A stretch of 64,000 bases of DNA from Desulfobacterales bacterium (GTDB lineage: Bacteria > Desulfobacterota > Desulfobacteria > Desulfobacterales > JAEINQ01), in the NCBI GenBank assembly GCA_016342285.1, contig JAEINQ010000004.1:1-64000 (forward strand), given 5' to 3'. The notes under the pieces are model-generated. The model worked only from the letters and a program-made list of their open reading frames with translations. It was not told where the DNA came from and did not search any database. The translations under genes were made by a program, and so were the position numbers. Shown piece by piece: positions 34,819-44,700 of this stretch (its first letter is position 1; every line of letters starts with the position of its first letter).

Positions 34819-37800
34819 TCAGTGCGCACTGGTCACCACGCCAGCAGAGGTGCCGCTGAATTCGCCGACAGCCGTTCCGCCAGCCAGATTCTTGTCGATT
34901 GCTCCGGCAGCAGCGCCGGTCATGGTAATGGCTGTTCCGTCCATGGCGTTGCCGTTGGTGGCGACACCCGTAGGCGTCCCGTCGCCATTAATCGTCGCCC
35001 CCCATTGGCCGCTGTTCCAATGGTTAACCTGGAAGTTGACGCTCAGTCCGCCGCCGGTCAGCATTGCCTCTGCATTGATGGGGTTATCAATGTAATTGCC
35101 GCTGACTTTGTCCGTGGCCCATATTGCCGGGGTCCCGCCACTCTGGTTGGCAAAGAAAGTCACCCCTGTCATGGCAACGCCGGAAATCTCGCCGGTGCTA
35201 CCGATCCCGCCGGAGACCTGGTTCAGATTGATCTGGCCCACCTCAAAGCTCGGTACGTTGAGCGCCTGGAGAATCGCCTGACCATCAGTATTTTCGATCA
35301 GTTCCATGAATTTCGAGGTCTCGATATTGACACCGCCCAGCACCGCCTGCCAGGTGGAGGCATCCGGATCAAAAGTACCCTTAAGAAGCCCACCCGTAAC
35401 GCCGGTTACCGCATGGTCGAGATCGACCCAGGCACCGGCCACGTTTCCGGAAACGAGCCCACCAGCGTCGGGCCACTCAATGCCGTCTACTACAAATTGA
35501 TGGGTATCGCCGGAAAGCTGCAGTCCCCAGTCGTCGGTCACCGTGGACCCCCCGGGCACAGAGCCGAACTGGGTCATGGCCCAGGCACCGAGCCCGGCAT
35601 CGGGTGAATAGACCGCACCGCCTCCACCGTAACCAAGGCCATCGGGATAGAGATTGATGCCGCCGGTCGGGCCACTGGAGGCGTTGTAGAATCCGCCACC
35701 GTAGCTGTCGATATAGATGGCGTCAAAACCGATGTTATCTGCAAACGTGACATCGGAGATGCCCAGAGGGGAATCGGACACCTGGACCCGTTGGACCGTG
35801 CCGGCCATCGCGAACATGTCGATCTCCCGGTAGATGCCGCCGAAAACATCGTCACTCAACAAAAAGCCGGTATGGCCCGCATCGTCCATGTAAAGGGCCG
35901 CCAGGTGGGCGTTGAGGAAATCGCCGTTCATGATCCCGCCGAGAAAGCCACTGTAGGCCCCGCCTTCGTAGGCGGTCCGGGTGCCCTGGGCAAAATCACG
36001 GCTGTAGACCTGGGTGTAGAAAACACCGGTGTCGGCCCGGTTGCCGTTGGCCGTGCCCATGAGCAGGATTTCCGGATCGGCACTGCCCCAGAGGGAATCG
36101 ATGCCGCCCACAAGTCCGTTAAAGGAGGTGCTGTAATTTATGGTGTCATAGTCCACCCCTGGATTTAGGACGATAGTGTCCCCTTCTTCTCCAGCCGGCT
36201 GATCGATCAGGGCCTGGACATCCGTCGCCGCATCCCAGGACTCCGTCCAGTAAATATTGTGATAACCGCCCATAGCATTGTAGTAGACCTTTTCGTACAC
36301 ATTGACCTGGCCGTCAGGGCTGTATTCTCTTTCCAGGCAGTTCTGGTACCCGGAGTAATCACTATCGGTATAATGCCAGGTTTTGGCCCAGGCCCCGCCG
36401 TCTTTGTATTCGTAGCGATAGTATGAATTGTCACTGTAGCCGGTGTAGGTTCCGCCCTGATAGGCCACCATGTTCTTGGCACTCATGTTGAAATCCGAGA
36501 CATGGGCCAGCTGGGTGCCGGTCCAGGTACCGGAAACCACTGCCTCCCAAGCACCGGCTTCTTCATCGTAGGTGCCGGTCATGGTTCCGGTCATACCGGT
36601 GCCGGCAGCCCGCGAGGCATCGCCGAGAAGGGTGTAGGTCATGAACCGACCGTTGACCTTGGCATCCATCATATTTTCAGACCATGTTCCGCCGGTAGTT
36701 TCGACAATCCAGTATCCGGTGGATCGATCATACCCGGGATTCTCGGTGCCAGGCATTCCCAAATCCCGAATGCCGATGGATTCGCTGAAGTAGGAGCCCA
36801 TGCCACCGTATCCGCCCAGAGTAGCTGAAAAGGCGGAACCGTAGGCATTTTCAAAACGGCCGTAGGTCATGCCGCCGAAGGCGCCCCAGTTCGTATCGGC
36901 CACACTCATCATATAGATGTCGCCATCGTGGTCATCGGTCAGGTTGCCGGTTCCGACAGCCCCGTTTGTGCGAAAACCGCCGGACCAAAGGGAGACCACG
37001 TTGCTATCTGTCAGGGTGATGCCGGAAAGGGTCTCCTTGAACTCCCGGTTCACCGTCCCGTCGATGGCTACCATACCGATCTCGGGATACTCGGTGCCGT
37101 CCATGTCGCCGCGAAGGTATCCGGCATTGCCGTTTTGATCTACATATACGCCGAGCAGTTCGCCGGGCATGGCGGTTTGCTGGTGAATGCCGCCGGCAAA
37201 GGCAGCGTAAGCCCCGTCGGCCTGGCCGTCGCCGTTGGCGTCGTAGGTGGTCTCCGTGCCGTCGATATAATTGCGGCTGGCCAGGGTCATGCCCCAGACG
37301 CTCTTATCCCCGATGGAATCGCCGCTTCCGATGAATGTAACCGGCACATCGCTGCCGGCAAACAGGGATTTGGCACCACCGAAAAAGCCGTAGACATAGC
37401 CGTAACGGTCATTGGTATCGTCGACAACGTCATGATAAACCCAACGGCCGCTCCCTTCTTCGGGCAGGTCGGTCAGATCGGTCGGATCAAAATCCGCCGA
37501 ATCCCAGGTATCTTCAAATGAATAGCCGTTGGAATTGTAGTCGTTGTAATAAATGCTCTGGTAAATGTATTTCCTGCCGTCGGCATAATAGCTGGTCTCA
37601 ATGGTATCGAGATACATGCTACTTTCACCCCGGACCTGCTGGCGGGTCCAGATATACGCCCCGTCGCTATCGTATCGGTACTCGTAGGTCTCGCCGTTGT
37701 CATAGAGATAATAGCCGCGAATCTGGTTATACCCGTGCATGATCCGGCCTTGGGCCTCGGCAACATGAGCCAGGGGGGTTCCTTCCCAGGTTCCCTGGCT

Positions 37801-40800
37801 CACCGCTTCCCAGTTCCCATCGGCCGTGCCGCTGTAAGTTCCCAGCATATCGCCGGACAGGGTACCCATGAGGGTCTTGGAGATGAACCGCCCGCTCAAA
37901 TCGGCACTGAGCACGCCTTCGCCCCAGTCGGAAGCGGTCTTCCCGACCCAAAAACCGGTGTTTCCCTGGGGCACTCGCACCGCGATTTCACCGGCAGGTG
38001 GTGTGGGATTGTCCATAAGCTCGGACAAATTCTGGGTATCCGGGTCCCAATAGCCATTAATGACCTCATTTCTGACTCGGCTGCCGTTTTCGTCGTATTC
38101 GGTTACCTCCAGGCTGCCATCGTAACCGTAGTAATAATAGGTACGCGGATAATATGAATCTGCTATGGAATAGCTTTCGGCAGACCCGGAACTTCCCCAG
38201 TTCCTGTAAGAATAATAACCGCCATTGGAATAGTTGTATCGCCCCTGGTCCTGAGCCTGGTTGGTATCGATCCCACCGAACTCGGCCATACCACCCACCG
38301 TAGAAGTCCAGGTGGTGGCCGCAGGGGTATCGGGATTGGTGAATTCGCCGAAAAACGAGCCGGAAAAAATTCCCCAGTCCTCGCCGATGACGGCCGCGGT
38401 TTCAAAGCCACTGCCGCCGTAGCCTCCGATGCGCACCAAAGAGCTCATGGATGGCGAAAATCCGTCGTAACCATCGCCGCTGGTCACCTTGCCTTCGGTG
38501 CCCAGCCATCCGTCCAGGCGGGCACCGCCGTAGCCGAAAAAAACGCTTGCGGCAAAATCTGCCGGTGCGATGTCGGTTCGCGAACCCTTTCGCATCTTGC
38601 TTACCGCACCGTCCAAGAGAAAGTATTCATCGCCCACCAGGTTGCCGGCCATGTCGCCAGAGAGGGTGCCGATGTTGCCGGCAGGGTCCATGTACAGGGC
38701 CAGAACGTTGCCGTTGATGACGCTGCCGCTCTTGATACCACTGAGCCAGCCGGTATAGGCCCCGCCATCGTAGGTGGTCCGCTGGCCGCCGTCTTGGTCG
38801 ACGCTTTCAATGGGGCTTTGCCAGATACTGGCGCTTTCCAGATCGATGGGACCGCCGCCGTACATCCCGTCGGTGACCTGGCCCAGGGCCATCACCCGGG
38901 CATCGCCCGAACCCCAGAGGGACTCCGTACCGCCGAACAGCCCCATAAATGCCGCCGGGGAAGAGACGGCCATGCCTGTCCGCTCGTAAGCCGTCAGATA
39001 TGTGCCGTCTTCGTAAGGGGCCTTGGCCAGATCCGACAGACTTTCTGAAGATGGATCCCATCCTGAGTCGTAGTCCCAGTTCCCGTAACCGCCGCCCCAG
39101 GTGGAGCCGTCCTGGTCATAGTACTTATAGTCATAGCTCCACGGAGGGTTGGTCTCTTGATGCTGGTAGCCGTAACTGTCGTCTGCATTGTAAGTGTATT
39201 GATAATAGGCATAGGTCCCACTGCCCGGGTCCTTGTAATACTTGCCCGAATACTGCCGGACCGCATGCTCGATGGGTGCGCCCACGTCGCTGACATGGTT
39301 CAGGGGGTCAAGGGTAAAGGTGCCGGCGGTCACGCCCCGGTAAGTATCGCCGTCTTTGGTGCCCCGGTGCCACAGGTTCACCGTCCCCAGGTTATGATGG
39401 TCCATATAGGTCAGAGTGCCAAAATCCTCGATGGCCAGGTGTCCGGTCGCAGGTTCATTCTGCTCCAGATAGCCCGCCATGTACCACGGCAGCAGTTCGC
39501 CCCCTTCGTAGGCAATGGTGCCGCTATTGCCGGTGGCCAGGTACCGGCCCGCAATGGGTGCCGCACCGCTGGTGGTCGATCGCCACACGCCCAGATGACG
39601 GCCGCCGTCCAGTTCGATGCCGTATATTTCGCTCATGTCAGCGTCCGTCCGGGTACCGATCACCGGCAGGACCTCTTCCATGTGAGCCCATTCCTCTATA
39701 CTGGCCGCGAGGCTGTAGGTACCACCGTCAACCGTCGGAATCGCCGTTCCCTTGACCCCGCTGCGCTCAACAGCGCCGCCTGCGTTCAGACTTCCCCCGT
39801 TCAGTTCACCGGAAAGGGTCCCGAAAAGATAACCGGCCCCGCCCGAGGCGTTGATGTAAAGACTGGAAAAGACCCCTTCCCAGGAGCCGGCCACGCCGCC
39901 GAGATAACCGGCAAATGCGCCACCGTCGCTCATCTCACCGCCTAAAGCCGCGGTTTGGGGGGCTAAGGCATCCCCGGAAAAGGTGCCGGCAATGCCGATG
40001 GTTCCGGTGTTGTCAGTGTCGCTGACCTCCCCGTCAAGGGTTCCGGCAAGGAATCCACCGGCAAGATCGGCGCTAAACAGGGTGAAGCTTTCCGTGTCCG
40101 CCACGGTGGGCGGGATATAGCTGGTGTTGCCGTCATCCACGGACGGTGTCCCGACCGGGTCATTGTCGCCAGCATCAGGACCGGTCTGGGTATTGTCAAC
40201 AAAAGCGAGGCCGCCCTCGTCATCTTCTTCCTCGTCCAGGGTCAGGTCCTGGTCCGTGGCCGGACGGACCACCGGGGGCTCTTCTTCACTGACCACGACC
40301 ATGGATTCGCCGGCTTTGACGTCGCGGACCTCGGCAGGTTTTGCCACACTGTATGAATAGACGGTCCCTTCTTTGACGGCCGCCCCGCTCTGTCCTTCGG
40401 CGTACCAGGTAAAGAAATTGGTGCCCCGCACCCCGCAGACCGCCGTGGGCGTGTGGACTTCGAAACGGTTCTTTCGGTTGCCGAAAAAACCCGCCGCCCG
40501 CTTGACGATGCTCTGGACCTTGCCCCGAAATAGTTTCATGATCCCGCGGTCCTCGCCCTTGCCCATGGAGTATTCGTTGATGGCCAGCCGGCTGTTTCTG
40601 GCCAGACGGAGAACGCTGCCGTCGTCAAAGAGGATCTCGGCGCTGGACCGGCTCTTGGTCCGGACGATATCACCGACACTGACCGGTGAGCCCACCTGGA
40701 TTGCCGCGGATTTACCGCCGGCCGGGGTGACGTCCACCGAGCCTTTGACCGAGGTGAATTTGCCCACCGGGGCGGCCTGGGCCATCATGGGAAGTAAGAG

Positions 40801-40842
40801 AATCAGCGCGATAACAAGTGATAAGCAGGTCCTTCGATTCAT
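34819..40842 (-). CDS. Giant exported FecR-domain modular repeat protein 1
   Basis: A 2007-residue protein after a good ribosome site (GGAGG). It has a signal peptide (1-23, MMAQA/AP) and a FecR-type domain at about 55-165 (VGDIVRTKSRSSAEILF, SRLAINEYSMG, TPTAVCGVRGTNFFTW), then an acidic linker. The rest is four large repeats, each with a Tyr/Asp/Gly-rich block, a GxWDPxxxxLxxL segment, an FGGxxSLWGS segment, LYxDxxGNxGxLSG and a MDGTxNR-type segment. One block has a calcium-type DANGDGQAD loop. No anchor, protease or adhesin domain is recognised; the C-terminus has no OmpA, autotransporter or sortase signal. The FecR fold often senses or assembles at the envelope; a surface or periplasmic structural role is inferred. 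A 1923-residue paralogue lies upstream, each behind its own PilZ gene. Confidence 0.85.
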   Translation of the reverse strand: MNRRTCLSLVIALILLLPMMAQAAPVGKFTSVKGSVDVTPAGGKSAAIQVGSPVSVGDIVRTKSRSSAEILFDDGSVLRLARNSRLAINEYSMGKGEDRGIMKLFRGKVQSIVKRAAGFFGNRKNRFEVHTPTAVCGVRGTNFFTWYAEGQSGAAVKEGTVYSYSVAKPAEVRDVKAGESMVVVSEEEPPVVRPATDQDLTLDEEEDDEGGLAFVDNTQTGPDAGDNDPVGTPSVDDGNTSYIPPTVADTESFTLFSADLAGGFLAGTLDGEVSDTDNTGTIGIAGTFSGDALAPQTAALGGEMSDGGAFAGYLGGVAGSWEGVFSSLYINASGGAGYLFGTLSGELNGGSLNAGGAVERSGVKGTAIPTVDGGTYSLAASIEEWAHMEEVLPVIGTRTDADMSEIYGIELDGGRHLGVWRSTTSGAAPIAGRYLATGNSGTIAYEGGELLPWYMAGYLEQNEPATGHLAIEDFGTLTYMDHHNLGTVNLWHRGTKDGDTYRGVTAGTFTLDPLNHVSDVGAPIEHAVRQYSGKYYKDPGSGTYAYYQYTYNADDSYGYQHQETNPPWSYDYKYYDQDGSTWGGGYGNWDYDSGWDPSSESLSDLAKAPYEDGTYLTAYERTGMAVSSPAAFMGLFGGTESLWGSGDARVMALGQVTDGMYGGGPIDLESASIWQSPIESVDQDGGQRTTYDGGAYTGWLSGIKSGSVINGNVLALYMDPAGNIGTLSGDMAGNLVGDEYFLLDGAVSKMRKGSRTDIAPADFAASVFFGYGGARLDGWLGTEGKVTSGDGYDGFSPSMSSLVRIGGYGGSGFETAAVIGEDWGIFSGSFFGEFTNPDTPAATTWTSTVGGMAEFGGIDTNQAQDQGRYNYSNGGYYSYRNWGSSGSAESYSIADSYYPRTYYYYGYDGSLEVTEYDENGSRVRNEVINGYWDPDTQNLSELMDNPTPPAGEIAVRVPQGNTGFWVGKTASDWGEGVLSADLSGRFISKTLMGTLSGDMLGTYSGTADGNWEAVSQGTWEGTPLAHVAEAQGRIMHGYNQIRGYYLYDNGETYEYRYDSDGAYIWTRQQVRGESSMYLDTIETSYYADGRKYIYQSIYYNDYNSNGYSFEDTWDSADFDPTDLTDLPEEGSGRWVYHDVVDDTNDRYGYVYGFFGGAKSLFAGSDVPVTFIGSGDSIGDKSVWGMTLASRNYIDGTETTYDANGDGQADGAYAAFAGGIHQQTAMPGELLGVYVDQNGNAGYLRGDMDGTEYPEIGMVAIDGTVNREFKETLSGITLTDSNVVSLWSGGFRTNGAVGTGNLTDDHDGDIYMMSVADTNWGAFGGMTYGRFENAYGSAFSATLGGYGGMGSYFSESIGIRDLGMPGTENPGYDRSTGYWIVETTGGTWSENMMDAKVNGRFMTYTLLGDASRAAGTGMTGTMTGTYDEEAGAWEAVVSGTWTGTQLAHVSDFNMSAKNMVAYQGGTYTGYSDNSYYRYEYKDGGAWAKTWHYTDSDYSGYQNCLEREYSPDGQVNVYEKVYYNAMGGYHNIYWTESWDAATDVQALIDQPAGEEGDTIVLNPGVDYDTINYSTSFNGLVGGIDSLWGSADPEILLMGTANGNRADTGVFYTQVYSRDFAQGTRTAYEGGAYSGFLGGIMNGDFLNAHLAALYMDDAGHTGFLLSDDVFGGIYREIDMFAMAGTVQRVQVSDSPLGISDVTFADNIGFDAIYIDSYGGGFYNASSGPTGGINLYPDGLGYGGGGAVYSPDAGLGAWAMTQFGSVPGGSTVTDDWGLQLSGDTHQFVVDGIEWPDAGGLVSGNVAGAWVDLDHAVTGVTGGLLKGTFDPDASTWQAVLGGVNIETSKFMELIENTDGQAILQALNVPSFEVGQINLNQVSGGIGSTGEISGVAMTGVTFFANQSGGTPAIWATDKVSGNYIDNPINAEAMLTGGGLSVNFQVNHWNSGQWGATINGDGTPTGVATNGNAMDGTAITMTGAAAGAIDKNLAGGTAVGEFSGTSAGVVTSAH

Positions 40843-40857
40843 GAAAAGCCTCCGTGG

Positions 40858-41235
40858 TTATAGGGCTCCGGCCACGGCCTGGCCGGAAATCGTTGTCTCT
40901 TCCATCGCCTGGCCGTTGACCGGGCGAAAATGGTAACTTTTGTCAAACCGGACCGCCATCCCCTGGATACCGGATCTGACCACCGTGCCGTCCACCTGGA
41001 TCCGCACCTCGCAGACCGCATCGCGATGGATCTGAAACCGCTCGGTGGGCAGCACCATCTCGATATTGACCAGCGTCCCCTCGGGCAGACCGCTATGGGT
41101 GATGAAAAAAGCCCCGCCTGCGCAGACATCCCGGGTTTCCAGCACCAGGACCGCATCACAGGCGTCTTCTTCCGCGGATTGAATCCGGGTCGGCATGGAA
41201 AGGTTATAGCGTTCTAATCGTCGTTTTTCGTTCAT
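40858..41235 (-). CDS. PilZ-domain protein 1
   Basis: A 125-residue single-domain PilZ-like protein. The RxxxR motif of c-di-GMP binders is present (RRLERYNL). The second motif, normally D/NxSxxG, reads DVCAGGAFF, with Cys for Ser. The barrel (LPEGTLVNIEM ... GTVVRSGIQGMAVRFD) is typical. It ends 15 bases before the giant FecR gene, so the two are surely cotranscribed. Binding of c-di-GMP is plausible but the Ser-to-Cys change makes it uncertain. Confidence 0.85.
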   Translation of the reverse strand: MNEKRRLERYNLSMPTRIQSAEEDACDAVLVLETRDVCAGGAFFITHSGLPEGTLVNIEMVLPTERFQIHRDAVCEVRIQVDGTVVRSGIQGMAVRFDKSYHFRPVNGQAMEETTISGQAVAGAL

Positions 41236-41483
41236 TCCGGTTCGCCCCGTGTTTGCGAAAACACAATTTCTTCTTGATTTTTAAGCTTTTATCGTGTTTT
41301 AGAAAAAAATTAAATCAGGCGGGAGCATGAAATTTGTCGTATTTTACATCGTCGCAGGATTAGACATTAAGTACTACTTTATCCTAAATTGCCGGATTTA
41401 CGAATTAAGAGATTGGGAAGGTCAGGGATGCGGGATGGGGAATCTGGAAGCATGGAGCAAGGAGCAAAGAGCAAGGGGCCGAG

Positions 41484-41551
41484 AGGTTGGAGCAAAGGGA
41501 GAGAGGACCGAATTCAGAGGTCAGATGTCGGAGATCTGTAATGGGGGATTG
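41484..41551. repeat. 68-bp repeat, copy 2 (partner 34138-34205)
   Basis: 66 of 68 positions match the copy at 34138-34205 (by eye). It is preceded by related words (GGAGCAAGGAGCAAAGAGC), a local expansion of the same sequence type. Confidence 0.9.
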
Positions 41552-41649
41552 AGGAAATGACGGATTGTGTTTGGTGTTTTGTGTTTTGGTCAAAGGACTT
41601 TTCAATGGGAAAACGGGACCGCTGTTATGGCAATCCCCATAGGCCCAAA

Positions 41650-41696
41650 AATAAAAAAGGCACGGCACTCCGTGCACCATCACGGAATGCCGTGCC
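41650..41696 (-). terminator. Rho-independent terminator of the second FecR giant gene
   Basis: On the minus strand GGCACGGCA-TCCGTG pairs with CACGGA-TGCCGTGCC, a long stem with one mismatch position, followed by TTTTTTATTTTT. It lies 52 bases after the stop at 41749. Confidence 0.88.
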
Positions 41697-41748
41697 GTAT
41701 GCGTCGGCCGTTATCTTACGAGCACCGGCCGGTTTTGGGTTAATTCGA

Positions 41749-44700
41749 TCACGGCGCGGCCGTTGCGCTGGTCACCACACCGGACGCCGTGCCCGAAAAG
41801 TCGATGGACGCATTGGCGTTGAATGGATCGGTGCCGCCCGCGGCCTGACCGGCCGCCGCTCCCTGGAAGGCCACGCTATGGCTGCCGACGGTGCCGCTTC
41901 CGTTGTTCACCGAAGCGCTCCAGTTCCCGCCTGCATTATAGTTCTGCATGTAGAATTGGGCGCTGACGCCGCCGCCGGAAACCGGCACGTTGACGTACGA
42001 ACGGGCGTTGGGGTTGTTGCCGGTGACCGCCCCGCTCGCCCAGATGCTCGGCGCGTTGGCCGTCGAGTTATGGGCAAAGAAGGTGGTGTTCCACATGTTA
42101 ACGGCCACATCGCCATTGAGTGCGTCAACCACAGAGCCTTGAAGGTTGGCGCGTCCCACCTCGAACCCGGGAACGTTCATCCCCTGCAGGGCGGCTCGGC
42201 CGGCCTCAGTCCCGGCCATGGCCAGGAAGGTTTCGGTGTCGAACATCACCCCGGAAGTCGCGGCTTCCCAGGTGAACTGGTTGGCGTCAAAGGTCCCCTT
42301 GAGTTCGCCGCCCATGACGCCGGTGATGTAATTGTCCATGTCGACCCAGGCTCCGGCCACTTTCCCTTCGGCCTTGCCGTCGACCCACTGGCTGCCGTCC
42401 ACCACCATCTGGTATTGACTGCCGCCGTCGTTCCATTCTCCTTCCGTGTACAGATTCCAGACCGTGTCACCATCGAAGGTGCCGTCATAGTCGTAGTCGC
42501 CGTACTGAAAGCTGGCCCAGACACCGGCCATTTTCGGATTTTCCGGCAGGCCCCCCGATGGATCCGGATCCCCCAGCCCCAGGTCCGAATCGTACCAGTT
42601 GACCGTTGCTGTCATGCCCTGGCCGCCGTATCCGTTGATGGCGCCTGCACCGCCAAAGCCCCCGTAGGAGTAGTAATGGTCGAAGGAATAATCAACATAG
42701 GGGTCGAAATCCTCGGGCAAACCGCCAAGCCCCGAAACAATCTCGAACCGGTTGAGGGTCCCGTCCATCTCGAACATGCCGATGTTGGGGTAGATGGCGC
42801 CGTCCAGGCCGCCCGTGAGAAATCCCAGGTTGCCGTCGGGGTCGAGATAGAGTGCGGTGACCATGCCGTCCAGGGCGTCGTCGAGCCGGGTGCCGCTGAG
42901 AAAGCCGACGTAAGCCCCACCCTTGCCACTTCCCGTCAGGGTGGTCGGTGTCTCGTCCAGGACATCATAGCTCCGGATTTCCGTACCCCAGACGCTGTCC
43001 CCGCCGTAACCGCCGTAGCCCGAAAAGCTGCCCAGGACCGTGGCGCCGATGTCGGTGGCGGTCCAGATGTCGTCGCTGCCACCCAGGATGCCGCTGAGGA
43101 AACCACTGTCCACCGTGTCGATGTTTTCGTACTGATAGTTCCAACTCCCGGACCCGGCAGGCGTGGCCGCCAGTTCCGCAAGATCCGCGTGGTAATTCGG
43201 ATCTTCCGGATCGGTCCAGTTGCCGCTGATCGACTGCCCCGCAACATAGTCGTAACCGCTGTAGGTGCCGTCGCTGTTGAAGTAAATGAAGTAGTTCTCC
43301 CCATTGCCGGAATCAGACACATAGCTGTAGCTGTTGTCGCCGTAAAAATCATAATAATAGGAACCGCCGCCGGAGAAGTTGTAACTCCCCTCGTATTCCT
43401 TCCGGGCATGGAAGACGGTCGCCGGCGGACCGTTTTCTTCATAACCATCGAACCCGCCGTAACCGAAGCTGCTGGCAAAGCTCAGCGGCGTCCCCGCCCA
43501 GGTACCCAGGCTCACCGCCTCCCATAGCCCCTCGGCATTCCCGCTGTAGGTGCCCAGCAGTTCGCCGTCCAGGGTCCCCATCTGTGTCATGGTGATGAAC
43601 CGGCCGGAGACGTCAGCGCTGATCTTCCCGTCGGCCCAGGTGCTGGCCGTGTCGGCCAGCCAGAATCCGTTATCATTGTCAGACTCGATCCCGTCGTTTA
43701 AATATTCGAGTGTGTAGTCCGGGCCGAAGGCCGCGGGCGCCTGGCTGAGTTCCGAGAGGTCGGCGAGGTATCGCGGATCTTCCGGATCGTTCCAGTTGCC
43801 GTTGATGGACGTGTGGGTGTCATAATCATAGCCGCTGTAGGATCCGTCTTCGTCATAGTCGGCATAATAATTGGGTAGCCCTCCGGCGCCATCGGAGCTG
43901 TAGGCGCGGACGTACCCGTAAGAATTGTCCTCGCTGTATTGGAAGTCATAATAGCCGTAAGTGCCGCCGGTGTAGTCGTATTCTCCCTCATATGTCTTCA
44001 CCGGGTTGGTCCCCCCGAAGGTGCCCTGGCCGCCCGTTTTCGACGTCCAGGTGGCGGCACTCTCAGGATTGGTGAACTCGCCGTACATCTCGGCGCTGAA
44101 GATACCCCAGTTCTGGCCCGCGATGGCACCGGTCTCAAAATCGCCCCAGCCGCCGCCGTACCCGCCGGCACTATCAAAGCCCCCGGCCTGAACCATGCCG
44201 CTGCCGCCCAGGGTGCCGGAGAGCGCCATGCCCCAATTGTCTCCCGCCCAATAGTCGTCCAGGTGAGCCGCATCGATGCCCATCTGGTCAGTCACGAACT
44301 GGCGGTTGAGCACCCCGTCCATTCCGAACATGCCGGCGTCGGCGTAGGCCGTGCCGGACAGGGGGCCGCTGAGGTAGCCGGCGTTTCCCGACGGGTCCAC
44401 GTACACGGCCAGGAACCGACCGTCCAGTGCCCCGTGATCATGGGTGCCCCCCACAAAGCCTTCGTAGGCGCCGCCGTCGTAAGTGGTGTATTCCAGGTTG
44501 CTGTCTTCGGCATTGGTGTTGTAGCTGTTGATACTGGTCATCCAGACACTGGCAGGACCGCCGTTTCCAAAGGTTCCCATGGCCGTCACCGGAATGTCGG
44601 TACCGCTCCACAGGGAGGCGGTGCCGCCGAACAGGCCGTTCAGATAGCCCGAGCTGGTGCTTCCGACGTAGTCATCCTGCCAGTTCCAATAGCCGCTCGC

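Larger units (their letters stand above)
41236..41748. other. Intergenic region between the two PilZ-FecR cassettes
   Basis: About 510 bases. Upstream of the PilZ gene is an AT-rich stretch with an imperfect inverted repeat (GTGTTT gcg AAAACAC near 41258), a probable promoter region. It also contains the second copy of a 68-bp repeat (41484-41551) and the terminator of the next giant gene (41650-41696). Confidence 0.6.

Noticed and set aside
41557..43527. A 656-codon open frame on the plus strand opposite the second FecR giant
   Set aside because: It is antisense to a long gene with signal peptide, ribosome site and conserved domains. Its length follows from the high GC and repeated codons of the sense gene.
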